The notes under the pieces are model-generated. The model did no database searches, had not been told where the DNA came from, and saw only the letters and a list, made by a program, of their open reading frames with translations. The translations under genes and the position numbers were made by a program. Below, piece after piece: positions 17,783-26,200 of a stretch of 64,000 nucleotides of DNA; within the stretch, counting starts at the first letter, position 1, and each line of letters starts with the position of its first letter. Where the stretch lies: NCBI GenBank assembly GCA_044224905.1, contig JBGAJN010000002.1:1892561-1956560 (forward strand), read 5' to 3'. The stretch comes from JBGAJN01 sp044224905 (GTDB lineage: Bacteria > Verrucomicrobiota > Verrucomicrobiia > Limisphaerales > JBGAJN01).

Positions 17783-18079
17783 CTATGAATTGCGGAGAAC
17801 TCGCTGCCGAGCGTCCGTCGGGACACTTTCCGACTGCATCAAACGTTGCAACGCTTCGACATGTTGGGCTCTTGCGCGTCGCAGAACGTGCATTGCGTCG
17901 AGGGCGGCACTGACCACCGCCAGAGCGGCAAACAAAAGGCAAATTCCCCAATAGCAGAATGCACAAAGGCCTTGCAAATACGGCGCGAAAACGATATTTC
18001 CCCAAATCAAAAGGCCGGCGGAAATTCCGATGAAAAGTACACCGTACCATCGCAGGCGAATGTCGTGGGAAGCTTTCAC
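17783..18079 (-). CDS. Small membrane protein, function unknown
   Basis: A 98-residue frame from a GTG codon. Two strong hydrophobic segments, WYGVLFIGISAGLLIWGNIV (about 11-30) and GLCAFCYWGICLLFAALAVV (about 37-56), are followed by a basic soluble tail that may form a helix. No family is recognised. It lies upstream of and parallel to the SirB1-like gene. The regular two-helix topology supports a real gene, but the start has no visible ribosome binding site. Confidence 0.5.
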   Translation of the reverse strand: MKASHDIRLRWYGVLFIGISAGLLIWGNIVFAPYLQGLCAFCYWGICLLFAALAVVSAALDAMHVLRRARAQHVEALQRLMQSESVPTDARQRVLRNS

Positions 18080-18324
18080 TGTCTACCGGTAGCACAGCTC
18101 GAAGCGCTTCCCAAATCGTTCCTGTCGAAAAAGTGGACACGGCGCGCTGGTGATTCGCGAGAGCGCGAATTAATCCTATTGGCTTCATTCGATAGTGGAA
18201 TCTTTAACGGTCATTCGCTGTGCCCGCTCAGATTCACGAAATGATCGCTGGAAAAACATTAAGTGCCCCTGAAAAAACGTTTCACGCCTTGCACGCGGAC
18301 GGAAAGGTTTTGTTAAATGCCGCC

Positions 18325-18870
18325 ATGAAAATTTCCGCCCTGCAGATCGGTCAGAAAGTGAAACACCCGCAATACGGCATCGGTGTCGTCAAAGGCATCA
18401 CGGAACACACTGCGGACGTGCGATTTGCCGATGGCCCGCGGACCGTGGCCCCGGAGACTTGTGGACTTGAGCCTGCCGATGCTCAAGTTGCAGTAAGCGG
18501 ATTGGATTTACCGCTCGCGCAATTCATTCGTGAGACAGTTGATGCCACCGTGCAGTCACTTGGCTTGGAACGTGGCGATACCGAGGTTGAGCAACTCGGC
18601 ATCCGTTGGCACGGCGGTCGTATGGTGTTGCATCCCGCTGATCCCACCTTGCAGACCAAGGAAGTGCCGCTTGAGGCGTTCTTCCACAAGGTCGTGATGA
18701 TGCGTAATAACTTTCGCGTTTTGGAACAGAAGATCAATTCCCACGACAAGCTTTCCGACGGGGAAAAAGTGGAAATGCAGCAATACATCACTCGGTGCTA
18801 CGGATCGATGACGACCTTCAATATTCTGTTCAAGCGGAAGGAAGATCAATTCACCGGTAAGCCGGAATAG
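18325..18870 (+). CDS. CarD/SH3-like domain protein of unknown function
   Basis: 181 residues from the ATG before KISALQIG; a GTG at 18220 would add 35 residues without recognisable structure. The first 60 residues (IGQKVKHPQYGIGVVKGI, then TADVRFADGPRTVAPE) resemble the Tudor/SH3-like folds in CarD-type RNA polymerase binders and UvrD C-termini, which suggests a nucleic acid or polymerase contact. The remainder (LGIRWHGGRMVLHPADPTLQTKEVPLEAFFHKVVMMRNNFRVLEQKIN) is an unassigned domain. A strong terminator follows inside the end of the convergent GntR gene. Confidence 0.75.
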   Translation: MKISALQIGQKVKHPQYGIGVVKGITEHTADVRFADGPRTVAPETCGLEPADAQVAVSGLDLPLAQFIRETVDATVQSLGLERGDTEVEQLGIRWHGGRMVLHPADPTLQTKEVPLEAFFHKVVMMRNNFRVLEQKINSHDKLSDGEKVEMQQYITRCYGSMTTFNILFKRKEDQFTGKPE

Positions 18871-18961
18871 CGTTTCCGGTCTCCACTCCCGGGTCGTTGA
18901 CAGTCGAGTCGCGGTCCGCTACTTTTTCGCCGTCCCCGCTTGGCGCGTTTCACGTGTCAGG

Positions 18962-19747
18962 TCATCCAGCGGGACGCTCGGGGCCCCGGAGGGGCCCCTC
19001 CTTTTTTTGTACGGACGCGGAGCTCGCCGTCTCGAGTTTCAATTTGATAGGGCGGGGGGAATCTGCGCTCCGCAAATTGGGCTCGAGAGCCAAGACTGCT
19101 GCGTCGGCCGCTCCCCGCAAGTGTCGCCTCATGGCCTCTGCTGCTGCGGTTGGGCGATTGGCGATCAGCGCCTTCAAAATCTCTATGTGATCTGCGGTGG
19201 CAGCGGCTTGCGCGTCGCGCTGGTTGCCCACCGTTTCGCGGATCACTTGGACCAACTTTCCGTAGCGATCGATTTCACCGGAAAGGCGTTCGTTTCCACA
19301 TGCCGCTGCGATCATGTCGTGAAGATTGCGATCGGCAGTCCACTCTTTTTCGGCCCATGCTGCATCGCGTAACCGAGTTTCCAGCAACACCTCGAACCTC
19401 CGTTGAAGTAAATCGAGTTTGTTTGGTTCCAGGCGGCCGCAGGCCATGCGGGTCGCTTCAACCTCGAGGATCTCCCGGACTTGATAGATCTCCCGAACTT
19501 GCCGCGAACCGAACGTCCGCATGACGGCCCCGCAGTTGGGACGAAGTTCGATAATGCCGATGGCGGCCAGTTCCTGCAGCGCCTCGCGGACCGGGGTTCG
19601 ACTTACACCGAATCGTTCGGCAAGTTCCACCTCAAGCAAGCGATCGCCCGTTCGCCAGTCGCCGGCGAAAACTGAGAGCAACATTTGCCGGACCAAGTCC
19701 GGTTTCAAAATTGGCTCCGCTTGCAGGATTGGCTTTCGCGCTCGCAT
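18962..19747 (-). CDS. GntR-family regulator, FadR/FCD subgroup
   Basis: 261 residues from the ATG before RARKPIL; another ATG 11 codons upstream (19780) falls inside the operator box. A winged helix-turn-helix (LLEVELAERFGVSRTPVREALQELAAIGIIEL) is followed by an FCD ligand-binding domain with YQVREILEVEATRMA, DRNLHDMIAAACGN and DHIEILKALI, which carry the Asp/His positions typical of metal-dependent FCD sensors. Such regulators respond to carboxylates or sugar acids. It is divergent from the PSD1 cytochrome operon, with two identical boxes between them, so it probably controls that operon and itself. The C-terminal codons overlap a terminator of the opposite gene. Confidence 0.88.
   Translation of the reverse strand: MRARKPILQAEPILKPDLVRQMLLSVFAGDWRTGDRLLEVELAERFGVSRTPVREALQELAAIGIIELRPNCGAVMRTFGSRQVREIYQVREILEVEATRMACGRLEPNKLDLLQRRFEVLLETRLRDAAWAEKEWTADRNLHDMIAAACGNERLSGEIDRYGKLVQVIRETVGNQRDAQAAATADHIEILKALIANRPTAAAEAMRRHLRGAADAAVLALEPNLRSADSPRPIKLKLETASSASVQKKEGPLRGPERPAG
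18980..19008 (+). terminator. Strong intrinsic terminator of the CarD/SH3-like gene
   Basis: GGGGCCCC at 18980-18987 and again at 18991-18998 form an 8-bp all-GC stem with a GGA loop, followed by TCCTTTTTTT. It lies 110 bp after the plus-strand stop at 18870. It is embedded in the last codons of the convergent GntR gene, where it is read as coding sequence. Confidence 0.8.
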
Positions 19748-19754
19748 GAATTCG

Positions 19755-19785
19755 TTGACAGTCTGAATAATATTTTGCATACAAA
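19755..19785 (+). promoter_or_regulatory. Putative promoter of the PSD1/ceramidase-like operon
   Basis: A perfect -35 TTGACA at 19755-19760 is followed 17-19 bp on by the weak -10 candidates CATACA (19778) or TACAAA (19780). The -10 region coincides with the first operator-like box, a layout expected for repression. Confidence 0.45.
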
Positions 19786-19805
19786 AGTCAAGCTTTGCAT
19801 ACAAA
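19774..19805. promoter_or_regulatory. Tandem GntR operator candidates
   Basis: The 12-mer TTTGCATACAAA occurs twice, at 19774-19785 and 19794-19805, exactly 20 bp apart (about two helical turns). Each copy has palindromic outer arms (TTTG/CAAA), the symmetry expected for a dimeric winged-helix regulator. The pair lies between the divergent GntR gene and the PSD1 gene, overlapping the putative -10. Confidence 0.7.
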
Positions 19806-19817
19806 CCGGATTCCGCG

Positions 19818-22800
19818 ATGAACGTCCTTTTATTCTGGATCACCTTGGCGGCTTCTAGCGTTGCTCTCGTAGCAGCAGAACTGGATCTGTCGCGCCTGCC
19901 TGTGGCCACCGGCAAAAAGGTAAATTTCACCACTGACATTCGACCGATCTTTGAAAAGTCGTGTTATTCGTGCCACGGACCGGAAAAGCAAAAGGGTGAG
20001 CTTCGCCTTGATCTCAAGGCCGCCGTGCTCAAGGGAGGCGACACCCACGCGCCAGACATCATTCCAGGAAAGAGCGCGGAGAGCCCGCTTATCCACTTCG
20101 TTGCCGGTCTCGTGCCTGAGATGAAAATGCCGGCCAAGGGCGAGTCGCTTACGCCAGAGCAGATTGGTCTGTTGCGCGCTTGGATTGATCAGGGTGCAAT
20201 CTGGCCTGAAACAAACGTCCCCGCGAACACAACCAAGACACATTGGTCGTTTCAGCCCGCGATTCGGCCTAAGTCTCCGAAAGTTAGTCGCAACCCATCT
20301 GGAGTGCTTCAACCGATTGACGCGTTCGTTCTCGCGAAACTTTCGGAAAATAATCTGTCACTCTCACCCGAAGCCGACCGCCGCGCGCTAATCCGTCGCG
20401 CCTATTTCGATGTCATCGGTCTCCCGCCGTCACCGGAGGAAGTCGAGGCCTTCGTTGCTGACAAGGATCCGAAGGCCTACGAGAAGCTCGTGGATTATCT
20501 GCTCGCATCGCCGCGTTTCGGAGAGCGTTGGGCCCGGCATTGGTTGGACGTGGTGCGCTTCGCCGAGAGCGACGGGTTCGAGAAGAACAACATGCGCGCG
20601 AACGCGTGGCCGTATCGCGATTACTTGATTAAGGCGTTCAATGACGATCTGCCTTACGACCGGTTTATTCGCGAACAGCTCGCCGGTGACGCCGTCGGCG
20701 CGGAAGTGGCGACCTCGTTTCTGGTCGGCGGTGCCGTGGATCGCGTAAAGAGCAAAGACCCTGTGCTCACTGCGAACCAGCGCGCCGATGAACTTCACGA
20801 CATGGTAACAGTGACTGGCGCGACGTTCCTTGGCCTCACCGTCAACTGCGCGCGCTGCCATAATCATAAGTTCGATCCGATTTCGGCCGAGGATTACTAC
20901 TCCATCGTTGCGATGCTCCAAGGCGTCCAGCACGGCGAGCGTGCGCTTCGTCCCAGCGATGACGCCGAGCACGCTCGGAAACGTGACGCGCTGCGCAAGG
21001 AACTCACGCCGATTGAGCAGAAGTTGTCGAAATTTCAACCGCGCGCCCAGCTCGGTCGCGTCGTCGTCATCGACGATGCCGCTCCGCAGTCCACCGTTGA
21101 CAAACCCGGCGTGACGCAAATCGAACAACCCAAGAACGGCCAGCCCATCGCCTATTCCGAGGGCAAGGAACGCGGGCAGGCTGGCGATCCTGGCGATCTC
21201 TCGCGCCTCCCGAATCTCGGCGAGAGCTACCGCTATTGGACTGCCGAGAGTGGCAAGCGCGAGGACTTCTTCACCTGGGATCCCCACCTTGCGGGCAAAT
21301 TCCGCCTCTGGCTTTCGTGGGCCGCGTGGACCACGCACGCCAAGGACGCGCGCTACGTGCTCGACCGCGATGGCAACCTCGGCACGACCAACGACCAGAC
21401 CGAAATCGCCGTGGTCGATCAGAGCAGGTTCGCCGACGACTCGCCCGCGATTCCGCAGCAGAAACGCTGGAGCAGTTTCCGCCTCGCCGGCGTGCATGAT
21501 TTGACTCCGGAGAGCCGGCTGATTCTGCGCAACGGCGACAAAGGCGGGCCAACCGTCGCCGATGCAGTTGTGTTTGAAGAAATCACCGACGCGACGACGG
21601 CGAACGAGAAGCCGACGCTGCCTTCGCTGCGTGCGCCGGTGACGCATCGCGCAAACGAGGAAGTCTTCGATGATGTGGAAGCGAAGTTCGTCCGCTTCAC
21701 GATCAACTCGTCGATCGGTGCCGAACCATGCATCGATGAATTGGAAGTCTTCAGTGCGAGCCCGAAGTCGCGAAATGTCGCATTGGAATCTGCGGGAACA
21801 AAAGCAACCATCTCGGGCACCTACGCGAACGGCACCAATTCAAAGCACCGGCGCGAGCACATCAATGACGGTCGTTATGGCAACGATCACAGTTGGATTT
21901 CCAACGAGCGGGGCGCCGGTTGGGTGCAGCTTGAGTTCGCGAAACCTGAGCGCATCAATCGCATCGTTTGGAGCCGCGACCGCGGCGATGCGAAAAAGGC
22001 CAAAGTTTACGATGATCGTCTCGCGATCGGCTATCGCATCGAAGTCTCATCGGATGGCAAATCGTGGCGCGCTGTGGCGTCGTCGGCTGATCGGCTGGCG
22101 ACCGATTTCCGGAAGCGCGTGTCGGTGATTCCAACGTTGAGCAAAGTTCCCGCGAGCGAATCCGCCGAGGTTGCGAAGCTGACGGCGCGGCGTGCGAAAT
22201 TGCTCAACGACCTTCAGGAGTTGTCCGCGTCTCCGCTCGCGTATGCCGGAAAGTTCGAACAACCCGGCCCGACTTACCGCATGCACCGCGGCGATCCGAT
22301 GCAGCCGCGCGAAGCCATTGCTCCCGGCGGCCTCGCCGAGTTCGGCGCGAAGCTCAAACTCCCCGCCGATGCGCTCGATCAAGATCGCCGGCTCGCGCTG
22401 GCGAACTGGATTGCTGATCCGAAGCATCCGCTCACCGCTCGCGTGATCGTAAACCGCCTGTGGCATTATCATTTCGGCACGGGCATCGTGGATACCCCGA
22501 GCGACTTTGGCGTGAACGGCGGCAAGCCCACTCATCCGGAACTGCTCGACTGGTTGGCGAGTGAACTCGTTGCGAACGGGTGGAGGCTCAAACACATTCA
22601 CCGGCTCATTTTGTTGTCGGCGACTTATCGCCAATCGAGCGCGCCCAACGCTGACGCGCTGAAGCTCGACGCGAACGCCCGTTTCCTTTGGCGCTTCCCG
22701 CCGCGCCGTCTCGAAGCGGAGCCCTTGCGCGACGCGATGCTGGCCATCAGCGGCAAGCTCGACCTTCGCATGGGCGGCCCCGGCTTCGATCTCTTCGAGC

Positions 22801-23219
22801 CAAATGACAACTATGTGAAGGTCTTCGCCACGCGCGCCGAATATGGCCCTGCAGAATTCCGCCGCATGGTTTATCAGAGCAAGCCACGCACGATGCTCGA
22901 TGATGTCTTCGGCGCGTTCGATTGTCCCGACGCTGGCCAAAGCGCGCCCCGTCGCACAAGCTCTACGACGCCGCTCCAGGCTCTGAACCTTCTCAACAGC
23001 CCGTTCGCCACGCAGCAAGCGGGCTTCTTCGCCGAGCGATTGGAGAAGGACACTGGCAAGGAAGTCGTTGCCCAGGTTCGCCGCGCTTTTCAACTGACGT
23101 TCGGTCGGGCACCTTCCGCGGACGAAGCCACTGCCGCGACCAAACTCATCGCGGAGCATGGCTTGAAAGTTTTCTGCCGCGCGCTTTTCAACTCCAATGA
23201 ATTTATCAACGTCTTCTAG
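19818..23219 (+). CDS. PSD1 and planctomycete cytochrome c domain protein with discoidin-like insert
   Basis: 1133 residues. A signal peptide is followed by a PSCyt1 haem domain (CYSCHG near residue 52), a DUF1549 region (about 160-370) containing the second cysteine motif CARCHNHKFDPIS near residue 345, and a C-terminal DUF1553 region (about 870-1120, with HRLILLSATYRQSS and TTPLQALNLLN). Between them, about residues 634-757, lies a carbohydrate-binding-like F5/8 type C domain (HINDGRYGNDHSWIS...GWVQLEFAKPERINRIVWSRD). The family is exported and haem-binding, but its reaction is unknown. It heads the operon next to the GntR operators, and its last 23 bases overlap the next gene. Confidence 0.92.
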   Translation: MNVLLFWITLAASSVALVAAELDLSRLPVATGKKVNFTTDIRPIFEKSCYSCHGPEKQKGELRLDLKAAVLKGGDTHAPDIIPGKSAESPLIHFVAGLVPEMKMPAKGESLTPEQIGLLRAWIDQGAIWPETNVPANTTKTHWSFQPAIRPKSPKVSRNPSGVLQPIDAFVLAKLSENNLSLSPEADRRALIRRAYFDVIGLPPSPEEVEAFVADKDPKAYEKLVDYLLASPRFGERWARHWLDVVRFAESDGFEKNNMRANAWPYRDYLIKAFNDDLPYDRFIREQLAGDAVGAEVATSFLVGGAVDRVKSKDPVLTANQRADELHDMVTVTGATFLGLTVNCARCHNHKFDPISAEDYYSIVAMLQGVQHGERALRPSDDAEHARKRDALRKELTPIEQKLSKFQPRAQLGRVVVIDDAAPQSTVDKPGVTQIEQPKNGQPIAYSEGKERGQAGDPGDLSRLPNLGESYRYWTAESGKREDFFTWDPHLAGKFRLWLSWAAWTTHAKDARYVLDRDGNLGTTNDQTEIAVVDQSRFADDSPAIPQQKRWSSFRLAGVHDLTPESRLILRNGDKGGPTVADAVVFEEITDATTANEKPTLPSLRAPVTHRANEEVFDDVEAKFVRFTINSSIGAEPCIDELEVFSASPKSRNVALESAGTKATISGTYANGTNSKHRREHINDGRYGNDHSWISNERGAGWVQLEFAKPERINRIVWSRDRGDAKKAKVYDDRLAIGYRIEVSSDGKSWRAVASSADRLATDFRKRVSVIPTLSKVPASESAEVAKLTARRAKLLNDLQELSASPLAYAGKFEQPGPTYRMHRGDPMQPREAIAPGGLAEFGAKLKLPADALDQDRRLALANWIADPKHPLTARVIVNRLWHYHFGTGIVDTPSDFGVNGGKPTHPELLDWLASELVANGWRLKHIHRLILLSATYRQSSAPNADALKLDANARFLWRFPPRRLEAEPLRDAMLAISGKLDLRMGGPGFDLFEPNDNYVKVFATRAEYGPAEFRRMVYQSKPRTMLDDVFGAFDCPDAGQSAPRRTSSTTPLQALNLLNSPFATQQAGFFAERLEKDTGKEVVAQVRRAFQLTFGRAPSADEATAATKLIAEHGLKVFCRALFNSNEFINVF

Positions 23220-26200
23220 GTTGCGCACGCTTCTCGCCGTTGTTGCGGCGCTCGTGTTGATAACGGTGAAGGCGTTCGCGGCGTCGCAGTCGTTCCGCGC
23301 TGGCGCGGCAGCGATCGATATCACGCCCACAAGTTTTCCGGTCATCGTCAACGGCGGATTCATTCAAAAGACCGCCAACTCGGCCAACGACAAGCTCCAC
23401 GCGCGCACCATCGTGCTCGATGATGGCAAGCAGCGCATCGCCATCTGCGTCGTGGACACGTGCATGATGATGCGCGAGCTGATCGATGAGGCGAAGGAAC
23501 TCGCCCAGCGGAAGACCGGCATTCCCATCGACCGAATGCTCGTTTCGGCTACCCACACGCACTCCGCGCCGTCGGCGATGGGTTGCCTCGGCACGAGTCT
23601 CGATGAGAACTACGCCAAGTGGCTTCCCGGCAAAATCGCCGAGAGCATCGAGGCCGCGGCGAAGAATCTGCAACCGGCGCGGGTTGGCTGGGCCGTCGTT
23701 CCCGCGTGGGAGTTCACCAACTGCCGCCGCTGGATTCGCCGGCCCGACAAGATGATCACCGACCCGTTCGGCGTCGTCTCCGCGCGCGCGAACATGCACC
23801 CCGGCTACCTCAATCCCGACGCCATCGGGCCGAGCGGGCCGATTGATCCGGACCTCTCGATTCTCTCCGTGCAGACGCGCGAGGGCCGTCCGCTGGCGTT
23901 GCTCGCGAATTTTTCCATGCACTACTTCGGCGCCGGTCCGGTCTCGGCGGATTACTTCGGCAAGTTCGCCGAAGGTGTGGGCAAGGCCATTGGCGCGCGC
24001 GACGGCGAGCCATTCGTCGGCATCATGTCGCAGGGCACGAGCGGCGACTCGCACTGGATGGATTACAGCCAGGAGAAAAAGAACATCACGTCCGAGCAAT
24101 ACGCCGAGGGCCTGATGAAACTCGCCGCCGAAGCTTACGCGAAAATCCAGCATCACGACTCCGCACCGCTCGCGATGGCCGAGGCGAAGTTGAAATTGCG
24201 CCGCCGCGTCGCCGACGAATCGCGACTCGCGTGGGCGCGGAAAATTGTCAGCACCATGGGCGACCGCATTCCGACGAACCAGCAGGAGGTCTACGCGCGC
24301 GAGCAGGTGCTCATTGCCGCGACGCCGGAGCGCGAGCTGAAGTTGCAGGCGCTGCGCATCGGCGAGCTCGGCATCACGGCGATTCCCGACGAGGTCTATG
24401 CCATCACGGGACTCAAGCTGAAGGCGCAAAGCCCGCTCCGCCCGACCTTCAACGTTGAGCTCGCCAACGGCAGCGAGGGTTACATCCCGCCGCCGGAGCA
24501 GCACAAGCTCGGCGGCTACACCACGTGGGCCGCGCGCACCGCTGGCCTCGTGCCCGAAGCAGAGCCACGCATCGTCGAGACGGTGCTCGGTCTGCTGGAA
24601 AAGGTTGCGGGTGAGAAGCGCCGCAAGGTCGTGGATGAAAATGGCCCTTACGCGCAGGCAGTGCTTGCCGTGAAACCGCTCGCCTACTGGCGCATGAACG
24701 AGTTCGTGCCGCCGACGGCCTTCGACGCGAGCGGCAACAAAAACCACGCGACCTACGATTGGGAAAGCGGCGTCGCGTTTCACCTGCTCGGCGTGGGCAA
24801 CGCCATGGGCGCATCTTCGCAGGCGTCACTGGTGAACACGGCGTTCTCCGGAACGAAACAGCTCAATCGCGCGCCGCACTTCGCCGGCGGCTCGATGAAG
24901 GCCGAGTTGAAGAAGCTCGGCGCGGATTACTCGGTCACGTTTTGGATCTGGAACGGGCTAGACCCGAGAGCCCGTGCGACCACGGGTGTCGCCTTCGCGC
25001 GCGGCAGCGAGCGGCTGGGCATCACCGGCACTGCCAGTCAACCGGGACACCTCTATTTTGTTGCGGGCATCGGTGCGATGCCGGTCATCGGCAAGACCGA
25101 ACTGCTTTGGAAGGACTGGCATCACGTCGCGTTCGTCCGCGAAGGCAAACGCGTCACGGCGTATCTCGACGGCAAGCCGGAGTTGTCCGCCGAGAGCGAT
25201 TCTCCCGCATCAGGAGCGAACCTGTTCTTCGGCGGTCGCTTTGAAGAAGGCGCGACGCTCGAAGGAAAAATTGACGAAGCCGCCGTGTTCGCGCGCGCCC
25301 TCACCGCGAGCGACATCGCCGCGCAATATCAGGCCAGCGGACCTCCGCCGCGTTCGACAGTGCCGTTGCCCGGTGCTCAACCTGCGCTCAAGACCGCGAA
25401 GGTCGCCAGCGTGGACATGGCCGCGCCGAAGTTCACCGTCGCTTACGAGGCGGCGCTTAAAGCATTGAAGCCAGTTGTGCATCGCCCGCTCAATACGTCC
25501 GGCGATTCGTTCAACGGCAAGCGCCTCTCCGTCCTCGCTCCGAAAATCTCCGGCGGCACGTGGTCGGTGTCGCTGTGGTTCCGCAATGACCTTGGCGTGA
25601 GCGAGCGCGCGGTCACCGCGTATCTCTTTTCACGCGGTCCCGATGGCGACAAGCAGGCGCCCGGCGACCACCTCGGCATCGGCGGCAGTTTCCGTCCCGG
25701 CTACGAGGGCAAGCTGCTTTTCTACAACGGTAACGACAGCCACCAAACTTTGCTCGGTCGCACCACGCTCGCACCCGGCTCGTGGAATCACGTCGTGCTC
25801 GTGCGCGAGGGCAAACGCGTATCGGTTTATCTCAACGGCCAAGCCGAAGCCTCGGGCGACATCGACGTGACCACGCCGGATGCTCGCGAGTTCTTCGTCG
25901 GTGCGCGCAGCGACAACTTTACCCCGCTGCAGGGCAACCTCGCGGAGTTCGCCATGTTCGACCGCGCGTTGAAGACGGACGAAACGGCGCAACTTTTCAA
26001 AACAGTTGAACTCTCGGCGGCAAAACCAGTCGCGGCAGTTGCACAACCCGCCACCGCGTCTCCGCCAACAGCGGCGAGCCCGCCGCAACTCGCCGTTCCA
26101 CCGACCTCGCCACAGGATTCGCTGAAGAAGATTCACGTGCCCGACGGCTTCGCCGTCGAACTCGTCGCCGCCGAACCGCTCGTGAAAGACCCGGTGGCGA

